DNA from: Phycisphaerales bacterium UBA3190
GTDB taxonomy: Bacteria; Planctomycetota; Phycisphaerae; Phycisphaerales; UBA1924
Direction of reading: 5' to 3'
Length of the DNA: 64,000 bases
Assembly: GCA_002364005.1 (NCBI GenBank)
Contig: DEXG01000023.1
Location: 116,159 to 180,158 of the forward strand
Made by a program: the position numbers and the translations under genes. Below are positions 1 through 7,860 of this stretch, in pieces. Numbering within the stretch: the stretch's first letter is position 1; the number at the start of each line of letters is the position of its first letter. The notes beneath the pieces are model-generated. The model was not told the origin of the DNA, did no database searches, and was given only the letters and a program-made list of their open reading frames with translations.

Positions 1-1147
1 CGATGCCGAGGATCATGCCCGTCGAAGTGAGCTCGGTGAGCTGCCCTTGGGCAATGAGCACATAGCAGGTTTCGTGACCCGCGCTCGCATACGTGATGGG
101 ACCTCCGAGTGCGGGCACACGCACGACAATCATGGTCACAAAATCCTCCGGCAAACTCGCACGGCAGACCCCCGAGTTGAGGTTTTTGAGCACCGCTGCT
201 GGGCTGAGCTCCGACGCATCGAGGGAAACAACGAGCGCTTTGATGACGGCGGCACCCATGGCAGCTGGGACCCCGTGCCCGACGACGTCGGCAAGGCATA
301 TCAACCTGTCTCCGCCCACCAGTTCGATCACTTCCACGTAGTCACCGGCAACCTGGTCAGCCGGGTGGTACTCGATGGCGATGTCGGGGTCTGATGACGC
401 ACCGGCCATCAATCGAGACTGGAGTCGCCTGGCGCGTGCCAGTTGCGCCGCGCGGTCTTCCTCTCGCCTTACGAGATCGAGCATCATGGTGCCCAGTTCC
501 CCCGTCAGCGTTGCCAACTCGGCGTTGGTGGGCTCAGGGAGATCGACGGTGGTGTGCGTCTCCCCAAAGGTGCGGACGCGATGCGACAGAGCTTCGAGCG
601 GTGCTGAGATGAGTCGCAGTAGGAGTGCGTTCACGATGGCTGCTGCAACTACGGAGGTGACAAAGAGCACTAGAGCACGCCTCAAAGCAGTAGCTCTGGC
701 TGATGCAACCACTGGGCTCGCCGACTCTGAAACCCTGACCAATGTCGGTTCGCTGGCGGATTCGCCCCGGATACGAGACAGACTCTCGGAATGAACATGC
801 GCGGTGTGTGAGGCGAAATACTGGCCCGTGGCCTGCCACGCCTGCACTGTGTGCCCAGGCGATGTCTTCGTGTCCATCGCAGTGCAAACACCGTCGAGAT
901 AGGCCTGGACGGCCTCGCTCCCGTGATGGCTGAGCGCGTTGATGGCCTCGCTAATCGCACTGGCCTCGTCGGCGAGCGATGCCTGCTTGCTCAGAATCGC
1001 CGCATCCATGCTGGCTCGGTAGTCAAGATAAAGCATGCCGAGCGTGGCTACGCCAACGACGGTGTTCACGACGAGCAGTAGCTGCGTGCGAACTCGGAGG
1101 CTGGCAAACCACTTCCGGGAGCGTGTAGTGAATGACCAGGGCTTCAT
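1..1147 (-). CDS. Membrane-bound SpoIIE/RsbU-type PP2C serine phosphatase (C-terminus off the window)
   Basis: Reading from the ATG at 1147 the frame stays open to the window edge, so the C-terminus is missing. An N-terminal membrane segment (about residues 24-42), a roughly 110-residue extracytoplasmic region, a second membrane segment (about 158-178) and a HAMP-like linker precede a PP2C/SpoIIE catalytic domain. The domain shows the metal-binding LADVVGHGVPAA motif and the late ASAGHE motif with MILGI. Such proteins dephosphorylate anti-sigma-antagonists in response to a periplasmic signal (family knowledge). The start overlaps the DUF1622 stop by 4 bp, so it is the last gene of the redox operon. 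No cognate anti-sigma factor is visible. Confidence 0.88.
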   Translation of the reverse strand, partial: MKPWSFTTRSRKWFASLRVRTQLLLVVNTVVGVATLGMLYLDYRASMDAAILSKQASLADEASAISEAINALSHHGSEAVQAYLDGVCTAMDTKTSPGHTVQAWQATGQYFASHTAHVHSESLSRIRGESASEPTLVRVSESASPVVASARATALRRALVLFVTSVVAAAIVNALLLRLISAPLEALSHRVRTFGETHTTVDLPEPTNAELATLTGELGTMMLDLVRREEDRAAQLARARRLQSRLMAGASSDPDIAIEYHPADQVAGDYVEVIELVGGDRLICLADVVGHGVPAAMGAAVIKALVVSLDASELSPAAVLKNLNSGVCRASLPEDFVTMIVVRVPALGGPITYASAGHETCYVLIAQGQLTELTSTGMILGI

Positions 1148-1485
1148 GAGCAGCTCTCCGGCTTCTTGTGGCCGTCGCGCCGAAGCTCGTAGGCGATGCT
1201 CAGACTAAGCACGGTGCGAATCACGATGACCGCACCGAGTACGGCCATACCCTCGAGTGTGGGCGTGACAACCGTCTTGAGGATGTCCGCCGCGATCAGG
1301 AACTCAAGTGAGAGCACAAGGCGTTCGGCGAGACGGAGGCGCGACTCGGTCGTGCGCTCGCGGAGACCCCGGCGTATCGCTGCGACCACGATGTCTATGA
1401 CGGCAGCCACGATGGATGCAGCGATCATGATCGCGGCGATCGCTTCGATGAACTGAACAGTGATGTTGATGAGTTGTTCTATCAT
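1144..1485 (-). CDS. DUF1622 family membrane protein
   Basis: A 113-aa protein with three hydrophobic stretches: residues about 5-35, 52-72 and 78-100. The central segment (LRLAERLVLSLEFLIAADIL) and the following threonine- and valine-rich helix match the DUF1622 pattern as I remember it. Function is unknown. The 4-bp ATGA overlap with the phosphatase gene indicates translational coupling, and only 21 bp separate it from the upstream cytochrome gene, so it belongs to the same minus-strand operon. Confidence 0.8.
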   Translation of the reverse strand: MIEQLINITVQFIEAIAAIMIAASIVAAVIDIVVAAIRRGLRERTTESRLRLAERLVLSLEFLIAADILKTVVTPTLEGMAVLGAVIVIRTVLSLSIAYELRRDGHKKPESCS

Positions 1486-1506
1486 GCGATGTCGTAGCTC
1501 TATCTA

Positions 1507-2280
1507 TCAGTGGTGCTTGTACCAGCCGATTCGTGGGATCTCGTTCCATGAGTTGGTCCGGTGACATTTGAAGCAATCCGTCACCTCGGCATGCTCAATA
1601 CCAGCGACACGTTTCGATACCATTTTGAAATGGCCCATGTAGTGACTCGGCGGCGCGCTGTGGCACTGCGCACAGTTCATGGACATCGGCGACGGGTGCC
1701 GGTACTCCGGGATGTTCCAGGTCAATGTGGAGTGGCAGGATGCGCAGCTGGTTCCGAAGAGTGTGCGGTGCGGGTCCTCGTTGGCGTGACAGGACGCGCA
1801 ATCAAGAGCAAGTTCGCTCGACGAGATCCGCGGGTGTGGTGTCGGCATCGCGCGAGCATGAGCCCGTATTGACTCGATGATGACCTGCGCGTCGTTGCTT
1901 GCACCGGATTGTGCGATCTCAACAAATAAGTCATGGTCCATGGCCGTCGGGGTCGCTGGTGGCGACTGGTGTTCGGCGTGACAGCCGACGCAAGAGCCCA
2001 CGCTTGCATGGAACGCAGTCTCAGGTTGAGAAAGAAGCTCTTCGTCATTGGCGTGGCACGCAATGCAGTTCGAAGCAGTGACGCCGATGTGGGGCGTGTG
2101 GCAAGAGGTGCAATCGTTGCCGAGAAAGGCGTGGGCCTCGGTGAGCGGTCCGGGACTGACGAACTCTTGCCAACCGGGAGCCGCGTCTGCACCCCCTCGA
2201 TGGACGAACAGTGGGAGTGAGAACGCGAAGCCAAGTCCTCCGAGTGTGACGACGCCATAGATAACTTCGAGTTTTTTCAT
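1507..2280 (-). CDS. Secreted heptaheme cytochrome c
   Basis: A 257-aa protein with seven CxxCH haem-attachment motifs (CTSCH, CIACH, CVGCH, CASCH twice, CAQCH, CFKCH) behind a single N-terminal hydrophobic segment at residues 8-25 that serves as signal or anchor. Covalently bound haems place it outside the cytoplasmic membrane. I start at the ATG ending at 2280 because it overlaps the stop of the upstream membrane gene (ATGA) and begins with the hydrophobic segment; the frame is open 87 nt further but without sense. With the upstream cytochrome-b-like protein and flavin/2Fe-2S reductase it should form an electron path from cytoplasmic NAD(P)H across the membrane (inference). Confidence 0.88.
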   Translation of the reverse strand: MKKLEVIYGVVTLGGLGFAFSLPLFVHRGGADAAPGWQEFVSPGPLTEAHAFLGNDCTSCHTPHIGVTASNCIACHANDEELLSQPETAFHASVGSCVGCHAEHQSPPATPTAMDHDLFVEIAQSGASNDAQVIIESIRAHARAMPTPHPRISSSELALDCASCHANEDPHRTLFGTSCASCHSTLTWNIPEYRHPSPMSMNCAQCHSAPPSHYMGHFKMVSKRVAGIEHAEVTDCFKCHRTNSWNEIPRIGWYKHH

Positions 2281-3029
2281 GGGAGCCACCGGATGCCGAA
2301 GTACCACGCCGACCAGACATGTATGAAGAGCAGCGCGTAGAGCACGACGGCAACGAGGATGTGACACACGAGCCAGCGGGCGAATGCGTTCTTGGCTGTG
2401 GAGTGCGTGCGGATGGCGAGGTCGAGGTCTGAGATGGATTCGCTGATACGAATCGCCCTTGACGGGAGCTGCATTAACCCCTGTTCGTCACGCGCGACGA
2501 AAAACGATGCCGCCCGGCCGAGCAGCGAACTATTCCGGCGGAGCGTCAAAGCGGCATCCGAGTGGTCGCCCATCTCTTGAGCCAGGGCACGATGCGCCGT
2601 CAGCAAACGCTCACGGTCTGCTTTCATCTTCCGGATGTCGGTCGAAAGCTGTCCGAGGAGGTATCGCCCAAGGTATCCGCTCACCGCTACGACGAGCATC
2701 ATGAGAGTAAGGGCAATACCGATAGGGCTCTGAAACTTGTGCCCCGTGTGCAGCACACCGAGGATTGGAGCGAGTACGCCGGCGTAAATGTGAACCGTGA
2801 GGAAGGTTCGCATCGAGACGTACGGCGTGACTCTCCGTTTGAGCCACGGAATCCGCTTCACGAACAGGTAGAGCAGCGGCACAAGCATGAGCGATGCGGC
2901 GGCAACACCGAGCAGGCCACCGGTGAGGCTGCCCGCGAATCGTGGGTCACGGTGCACGAAGAAGCCCAAGGTGAGCATCAGCAAAAGCGTGATAAGCCCC
3001 GAAACGATGATCTTCTGTCGCTCATGCAT
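2277..3029 (-). CDS. Integral membrane cytochrome-b/ferric-reductase-like protein
   Basis: A 250-aa protein with about five membrane helices: residues 5-25, 30-52, 72-92, 102-125 and 218-240. Histidines lie inside them (VHIYAGVLAPILGVLHTGHKF and FIHVWSAWYF), the pattern of b-type haem ligands. A charged cytoplasmic loop separates the last two helices. The start at 3029 lies one base after the stop of the reductase gene, and its end overlaps the cytochrome c start by 4 bp. The likely job is to carry electrons from the flavin/2Fe-2S reductase to the heptaheme cytochrome. The family is not certain; it could be a distant ferric-reductase-type domain. Confidence 0.72.
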   Translation of the reverse strand: MHERQKIIVSGLITLLLMLTLGFFVHRDPRFAGSLTGGLLGVAAASLMLVPLLYLFVKRIPWLKRRVTPYVSMRTFLTVHIYAGVLAPILGVLHTGHKFQSPIGIALTLMMLVVAVSGYLGRYLLGQLSTDIRKMKADRERLLTAHRALAQEMGDHSDAALTLRRNSSLLGRAASFFVARDEQGLMQLPSRAIRISESISDLDLAIRTHSTAKNAFARWLVCHILVAVVLYALLFIHVWSAWYFGIRWLP

Positions 3030-3030
3030 C

Positions 3031-4608
3031 TCAGGCCTCCACCTCAAGCTTGTCGCTCTTGCTCTTGGCCTGACAGGCGAGGATGACGCCGGCTTGTCGG
3101 TCCGCGTCATCAAGCGCGTCCTCCACGTCCATCGTGACCTCGCCCTTGAGAAGCTTTACTCTGCAGCTCCCGCAGGTCCCCGCACGACAGAAGTTATCGA
3201 TGTCGACCCCGGCGTCATCCGCCGCCTCAAGCACTGTGGATGTCGGCGGAAGAGGGACTGTTTTTCCGGACACGGTGAAACGCACGGTCGAATACGACGC
3301 CTGAGTTGCGGTATCCGCTGCCGGAACAGCTCTCTTGGCGGGTCCGAAGGCTTCGGTCTTGACGCGTTCGGAGGGGACACCGAGTTTGCAGAGCGTGCCC
3401 TTGATCGCTTCCATCATCGGCGGTGGGCCGCACAGATGAACGAGCTTGGAGGCGATGTCTGGCACACATTCTCGGATGAGCCCTGCCGAAAGCCGCCCGG
3501 TCGGGCCAACCCAGGTGCTGCCTCGTGCACGCGTCATTGTGGCCGTGATGTTGAGGCGCGAGTGCTTCAGCTGCAAATACTCCAGTTCATAGCGGAAGCA
3601 AAAATCGTCGGTGGTTCGGCAGCAGTGCAGGAGATAGATGTGGCCCGCCCACGCGCGATCCGTGAGGTATCGGATCACACTCATCATGGGAGTGATGCCG
3701 ACTCCGCCGCTGACGAGGACGATGCTTTCTTCCCCCTCGCCGGTGAATGTGAACGTTCCCGACGGAGCACTCAGTGTGAGCTCGTCGCCATCGGCGAGCG
3801 TGTCGTGGAGCGCACGGCTCACGACGCCGTGCTCCTCGCGCTTGACGGAAATCTCGACGTACTCCTGGCGCGTGGGGCTCGACGCGATCGTGTAAGACCG
3901 CTTCACGCGTCGTCCCTCGGTTTCGATCTCCACGGTCATGAACTGACCGGGGAGGTACGAGAACGGGACAGCGCCTCCAGTGGGGTTGACGAAGCGGAAG
4001 GTATCAATGTCAGGCGTCTCTCTGAACGTCGCTGCGAGACGGAGCCGCCCTTCCCAGCGTTCATTGCGGACCGATGGCTGCAACGCCGCTGTTGCGGGCG
4101 CGGGAGGAGGGGCGAGGATCGCGGCGGATGAAGCCGACGGAGCTGACTGGGCTGATGGAGCACCCTCAGGTCGTGCCGAGAGTTCTTGCAGCAGGTTCGT
4201 GGCTCGCCGCATCTTCATGAAGTACAGCGCGATCATGACAAGGGCGAAGCCGATCAGCACGGCCATGCCGCTCGCGTGGAACCAGGACCACCCAAACGGA
4301 CCAGTCGTGGTCGAGGCCGACGCCGGCGTAGAGAGATTCAACTCGCGCTTGAACCACTCCATGGCGGCCTGGTCCGAGGGCACCCCACTGTTCATGACAC
4401 GGTGCGCAGCCAGTCCGCTATCGAATCGTGACAGGCCCTCTCGGAGCATGTTCACGGCGTCCTGCATTGCCTCGAAGTCCTGCGTGGGTGACGACCGTAG
4501 CAGTGCGTCAAAGCCCTCGCTCATTAGTTCTGTACCGGCGCGCATCCGCTCGTGGCCGAGTCGCTCAAACGCGTCGCGCTGCTCAGCCGTCATGTTCGGG
4601 AGGTCCAT
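3031..4608 (-). CDS. Membrane-anchored FAD/NAD(P)H oxidoreductase with C-terminal 2Fe-2S ferredoxin domain (body of a frameshifted gene)
   Basis: Order of parts in the 525-aa frame: an extracytoplasmic helical domain (about 1-105), one membrane helix (about 106-132), a linker, an FAD-binding beta barrel with RSYTIASSPT, an NAD-binding lobe (VLVSGGVGITPMMS and HLCGPPPMMEA) and a plant-type 2Fe-2S domain with CRAGTCGSC plus a distal Cys in ILACQ. It should oxidise NAD(P)H in the cytoplasm and pass electrons to the membrane partner encoded next. Codons upstream of the ATG at 4608 still read as sensible protein (PPPKDIYPSL) as far as an in-frame stop, while the preceding frame supplies a signal peptide, so the true product probably starts at 4835 (see the 4590-4835 entry). 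Confidence 0.85.
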   Translation of the reverse strand: MDLPNMTAEQRDAFERLGHERMRAGTELMSEGFDALLRSSPTQDFEAMQDAVNMLREGLSRFDSGLAAHRVMNSGVPSDQAAMEWFKRELNLSTPASASTTTGPFGWSWFHASGMAVLIGFALVMIALYFMKMRRATNLLQELSARPEGAPSAQSAPSASSAAILAPPPAPATAALQPSVRNERWEGRLRLAATFRETPDIDTFRFVNPTGGAVPFSYLPGQFMTVEIETEGRRVKRSYTIASSPTRQEYVEISVKREEHGVVSRALHDTLADGDELTLSAPSGTFTFTGEGEESIVLVSGGVGITPMMSVIRYLTDRAWAGHIYLLHCCRTTDDFCFRYELEYLQLKHSRLNITATMTRARGSTWVGPTGRLSAGLIRECVPDIASKLVHLCGPPPMMEAIKGTLCKLGVPSERVKTEAFGPAKRAVPAADTATQASYSTVRFTVSGKTVPLPPTSTVLEAADDAGVDIDNFCRAGTCGSCRVKLLKGEVTMDVEDALDDADRQAGVILACQAKSKSDKLEVEA

Positions 4609-4835
4609 GAGGCTCGGATAGATATCCTTGGGCGGCGGAACACCATCCGGCTCATCATCTCACCCATGTCGCCCATGCCCTGCATGCCGCCAGCACCGCT
4701 CGCCTCAGTCGTGTCGCCCGCCGCTGACTCGGGATGATGCTGAGCGTGCTCTTCTGGTGATACTTGCGCATATGTGTTAGTACCAATGACGGCAATGAGA
4801 AAGCACATCAGGACTAGCGTGGTTGATCGGCTCAT
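4590..4835 (-). CDS. Signal-peptide and Met/Gly-rich N-terminus of the reductase, separated from the body by an apparent 1-base deletion
   Basis: An 81-aa frame beginning with a good signal peptide (cleavage near TYAQ), then a His- and Met-rich linker ending GMGDMGEMMSRM. It then goes out of frame with 3031-4608. One extra G at about 4643 would join the frames as SRM-GVPPPKDIYPSLMDLP, giving a 601-aa protein whose N-terminus reads like homologues I know (signal peptide, Met-rich stretch, then PPPK-YPSLM). An SD (GAGGG) precedes the ATG, which overlaps the HD-GYP stop by 4 bp. Either a sequencing or assembly error, or a genuine inactivating frameshift. Confidence 0.7.
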   Translation of the reverse strand: MSRSTTLVLMCFLIAVIGTNTYAQVSPEEHAQHHPESAAGDTTEASGAGGMQGMGDMGEMMSRMVFRRPRISIRASWTSRT

Positions 4836-5818
4836 GATGTACCCTCAGCGGGCTGAGTCCCAAAAAACGACTCGTCGGCGGAAGTGGTATTAGCGAGCAC
4901 TCTCTGAAGTGCTGCAAACGCCGTCTCATCGAGCTTCGCTCCTCGCAGAGACTCCATGGCTTGAATCGCCTCTGACTCTGTCATCGCTTCGTGGTACGGT
5001 CTCGCCTCGGTGAGTGCTGCGAACACATCCGCAACCCGAAGCACCGCGGCGGTGGGGTCGATGTCTGAGGCGGTAAGGCCTCTGGGGTACCCCGAGCCAT
5101 CCGGAGACTCGTGATGCTGGGATACCAAACGGGCGATCGCTTCCGTGCCCGGAATCTCACCGAGCATCCCAACGGCGATGTCGACATGCTCGCGCATAGC
5201 GGCCATCTGCTCATAATCGAGCGAGCCGTGTTTGAATAGAACCGCGTCAGGGACTCCTGCCTTGCCTATGTCGTGCACCAAAGCCGCGAGATGTAACTGA
5301 GACACCTCGTGGGCTTCAACCCCGAGTTCCTCGGCAATCGCTGTAGAGAGCTCCGCCACTCGGCGCGAGTGTTGAATAGTGGCTTCGTCTCGCACGCCAA
5401 CGGCGGTGAGCAATCCCGTGATGCCGTTGATCATCTCGGTATGCTGAGAGCGAGCGATGACTTCGTCGCGCTGTCGCTTGCGCATGTTCGACGACTGCAC
5501 GAGATGCCCGGTGATCGCACCAACAACCGGGTACACACCAATCCACGCGTATTGATCAAGATTTGCCATAGGCGAATCACCCCATGACCAGAGCAGGTGG
5601 CTGAAGTAAACGGCACTCGCAACAGCGGATGCGAGCAACCCTCCTTTTAGCTCGAATGCCACGGCGCAGATCAGGATGGGTATGAGGAAGAGACCTGCAA
5701 GCAGGATGTGAAGCCAGTGGAGCGCCGGCGAATGCGTATTGATCGCAAAGTGGGCAACGGTAATCCCGACAGTCCAAAAGGCTGCGCGTTGAATCTGCGA
5801 TTTCTGGTATGTCAGCAT
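4832..5818 (-). CDS. Membrane HD-GYP domain protein (putative c-di-GMP phosphodiesterase)
   Basis: A 328-aa protein starting at the ATG behind an AGGGG SD; the frame runs 147 nt further up but without sense. Four or so membrane helices occupy residues about 10-110, followed by a coiled linker and an HD-GYP domain: HSRRVAELS, then the HDIGK metal-binding motif, then HHESPDGSGYPRGL containing the GYP triad. The family hydrolyses cyclic-di-GMP; the motifs look intact. It overlaps the reductase leader by 4 bp, so second-messenger control is linked to the redox operon. Confidence 0.86.
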   Translation of the reverse strand: MLTYQKSQIQRAAFWTVGITVAHFAINTHSPALHWLHILLAGLFLIPILICAVAFELKGGLLASAVASAVYFSHLLWSWGDSPMANLDQYAWIGVYPVVGAITGHLVQSSNMRKRQRDEVIARSQHTEMINGITGLLTAVGVRDEATIQHSRRVAELSTAIAEELGVEAHEVSQLHLAALVHDIGKAGVPDAVLFKHGSLDYEQMAAMREHVDIAVGMLGEIPGTEAIARLVSQHHESPDGSGYPRGLTASDIDPTAAVLRVADVFAALTEARPYHEAMTESEAIQAMESLRGAKLDETAFAALQRVLANTTSADESFFGTQPAEGTS

Positions 5819-5964
5819 GCTGCCCCTTCGTTCGCGCGTTTCTGGCCGTCGCTTTGCTGGTAGATGGTGCCCAGCCGAACCGAGCTCGCCTCGACGCACA
5901 ACGAGGGCATGAGATGCCCCGCTGTGCGTCGGTGCGCTTGGCATGGCCGGATAGGTGCAGCCCA

Positions 5965-6273
5965 TTAGCTCTCCGCGTTGACTTCGAGCACGCGGTTCAT
6001 CGTGCCGAACTCGTTGGGAGCGCAGCCCTCACAGCCGTTGTACGGGCGATCGCAACCGGCCTCACAGCACCACGCGCCGTCAACAACGAACTTGTACTCG
6101 TAGCGGCTCGGTGGGAGGTCAAGCTCGATCTCCCACCAACCCTGCCTGTCGCGCGTCATTGCGTGTGTGGTCGTGCTCCATTCGTTGAACGAGCCGGCGA
6201 CAAATACTTCGCTCGCGTCAGGGGCAGCGAGTGTGATGCGTGAGACGGTGGTCTGGGTTGCTTGCTTGGGCAT
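5965..6273 (-). CDS. Small glycogen-binding (AMPK1-CBM/CBM48-like) domain protein
   Basis: A 102-aa soluble protein made of a single early-set fold typical of AMPK-beta or isoamylase N-termini: VFVAGSFNEWS, then GWWEIELDLPPSRYEYKFVVDG. Uncommon are four cysteines in the loop after the core (CCEAGCDRPYNGCEGC), which could bind metal or form disulfides. The start at 6273 is preferred over the ATG at 6279 because GGAG lies 7 nt upstream. It is a stand-alone domain lacking a catalytic partner, followed by a 146-bp gap before the HD-GYP gene. Role unknown; perhaps tied to stress-linked carbon storage. Confidence 0.8.
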   Translation of the reverse strand: MPKQATQTTVSRITLAAPDASEVFVAGSFNEWSTTTHAMTRDRQGWWEIELDLPPSRYEYKFVVDGAWCCEAGCDRPYNGCEGCAPNEFGTMNRVLEVNAES

Positions 6274-6298
6274 TGTCATGCTCCTTTCAGTAATGGTG

Positions 6299-7126
6299 TC
6301 AGTCGTCCTTGCTCTGGCCAGTCATGTCCATGGGGCGGGTTCCTGCGAGGGTTTGCCGTTGCTCAACAGTCAGAATCTGGGCAGCCTCGCCCACCGCTCT
6401 GATAAACGCGAGACGCTTCTCGGCACGCAGCGCTTCGATGGCGCGGACCTCGGTCTCGATGCGATTGATGTCGGGGGTAGACGCGGCCGTCAGCGACCAC
6501 AGCACTTCTTCGAGGCCCTCGATGCGGCGGTCGTAATCCGACTGGGCGAGGATGATTTCCTGCTTCGTTTCGTTCAGACGAGTTTGTTGTTCGAGCGTCA
6601 GGTCGATGTGCTCGTTGTGGTCGAGGAAGAAGCCGGTAGCGCCGATGTGGTAGACGTGCGATGCGCCAGGAAAGCCCGGAAGGTCAGAGCGAACTTCCAT
6701 CGCATCGGTGGTGCCATCGACATCTTTTGCCTTCGGACCCATGCCCATCATGCCACCCATGCCTCCCATGGAGTTGGCATGGGAGGGCCCCATTTCTCCC
6801 ATGGCGTTCATGCCCATCTGACGCTTACCACCCATGTCGCCCATGCCACCCATCGCGTTCTGCTTCTTGGAGGTGCGCGCGGGCGCGCCGTCCGAAGTCG
6901 ATGAAACCGGTCGGTGATCGAGCTGTAGCGAGGCTTCAAGCTGGGCGACCTGAGCGCGGAGTGCTGCGAGCTCTTTCACGATGTCAGCGTTTCCGCTGAT
7001 TTCATGCGTTTCGTGTTTGGTGTGGTCCCCATCTCCGTGGTTCTGTGCGATTGCCGGAGTTGCGAACATGGTGGCCGCGAACAGCAGCGGAATGAGGAAG
7101 GATATTTGTGCCTGAGAGTTTTTCAT
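6299..7126 (-). CDS. Periplasmic Met-rich LTXXQ/CpxP-like heavy-metal-response protein
   Basis: A 275-aa protein with a clear signal peptide (cleavage after PAIAQ), a His-rich N-terminus, a coiled coil (about 48-68), a Met/Gly-rich region with GMGDMGGKRQMGMNAMGEMG-type repeats, and a C-terminal helical part with LTLEQQTRLNETKQEI and LTVEQRQTL, the hallmark of Spy/CpxP/heavy-metal-resistance proteins. Methionine clusters typically bind Cu(I) or Ag(I). An AAGGAG SD precedes the start. It is the first gene after the divergent promoter region shared with the Rrf2 regulator, so it probably leads the operon. Confidence 0.8.
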   Translation of the reverse strand: MKNSQAQISFLIPLLFAATMFATPAIAQNHGDGDHTKHETHEISGNADIVKELAALRAQVAQLEASLQLDHRPVSSTSDGAPARTSKKQNAMGGMGDMGGKRQMGMNAMGEMGPSHANSMGGMGGMMGMGPKAKDVDGTTDAMEVRSDLPGFPGASHVYHIGATGFFLDHNEHIDLTLEQQTRLNETKQEIILAQSDYDRRIEGLEEVLWSLTAASTPDINRIETEVRAIEALRAEKRLAFIRAVGEAAQILTVEQRQTLAGTRPMDMTGQSKDD

Positions 7127-7205
7127 GATTCAGCTCCTTGTCAGGGGTAAACACGCCAACCGTCCTACTGGCCTCTGAATGCCACGGCGGCCAATTGACA
7201 CACTA

Positions 7206-7251
7206 AAGATGCATATACTATCTTCTTTGAATGTATTGGGCAACCGTGCTT
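7206..7251 (-). promoter_or_regulatory. Putative Rrf2-type operator overlapping a minus-strand promoter
   Basis: AAGATGCATATACTATCTT at 7206-7224 is an inverted repeat (AAGAT-9-ATCTT) and begins with the AAGATGCAT half-site known from NsrR/Rrf2 operators. On the minus strand, TTGCCC and TAGTAT boxes separated by 17 nt can be read just upstream and across it, leading towards the gene that starts at 7126. It lies in the gap between that gene and the divergent Rrf2 gene, so both could be controlled from here. Confidence 0.45.
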
Positions 7252-7343
7252 TATCACTTGCCTGCGTGCTCACGCCTCCGATTGCCCATATCCTTCGAAG
7301 ACGTTGATGAACAAAGTGGCCGCAATGGTCTCGAAAGGTCTGG

Positions 7344-7799
7344 ATGATTTCACGGCAGGTAGCAATGGCGGCGGTTTGCATGGGGCTCATCGGTCGCGAT
7401 GGGTCTGACGAGTGCATGCAGATTCCCGAGCTTGTTGAGCTGACCGGGATTTCGCGGCCAACTCTTGGCAAGGTCGTCAATGCACTAGCCCGGAAGAAAC
7501 TCGTGAAGACCCAGCGTGGTGTCGGCGGCGGGGTGCGATTAGTCCGTTCTGTCGAGCAGGTCTCCCTGTACGACCTGTGCGTGGCCTTTGACGACCCGGT
7601 GATCGAGTGCCAATGTTCTTTCGGTTTCGGCCACTGCGCCGAAGAGGGCCCGTGCCCCCCCGGATGCCTATGCGTCGCGCAGCAGTCGAAGCAGTTGGAG
7701 TACCTCAAGAACACGAGCGTGTTTGATATCGCTGAAATGATGTTGCCGAGGCTCAAGAAGGCTGCTCGGTCAGCGAAGCGAGCGAAGCAGAATCGCTGA
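7344..7799 (+). CDS. Rrf2 family transcriptional regulator with a Cys cluster
   Basis: A 151-aa protein with an N-terminal winged helix (IPELVELTGISRPTLGKVVNAL, then KTQRGVGGGVRL) as in IscR, NsrR and RsrR. The middle holds six Cys residues in CQCSFGFGHCAEEGPCPPGC, more than the usual three, so it could bind an Fe-S cluster that senses redox or nitric oxide. It is transcribed divergently from the metal/redox operon and sits next to a candidate operator. The start matches the usual beginning of the family. It ends 61 bp before the convergent DUF2231 gene. Confidence 0.88.
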   Translation: MISRQVAMAAVCMGLIGRDGSDECMQIPELVELTGISRPTLGKVVNALARKKLVKTQRGVGGGVRLVRSVEQVSLYDLCVAFDDPVIECQCSFGFGHCAEEGPCPPGCLCVAQQSKQLEYLKNTSVFDIAEMMLPRLKKAARSAKRAKQNR

Positions 7800-7860
7800 G
7801 CCTGATCCCTGCCCAAGTCGCCTGGGGATGCCCGCATTCCGGTTTCAGCTGGTTCTCGCA

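Noticed and set aside
2887..4131. 414-codon plus-strand frame
   Set aside because: Antisense to the FAD/2Fe-2S reductase; translated composition is typical shadow (Arg/Ala-rich).
7195..7219. TTGACA at 7195-7200 with TATACT as a plus-strand promoter
   Set aside because: The gap is only 13 nt, too short for a normal sigma-70 promoter.
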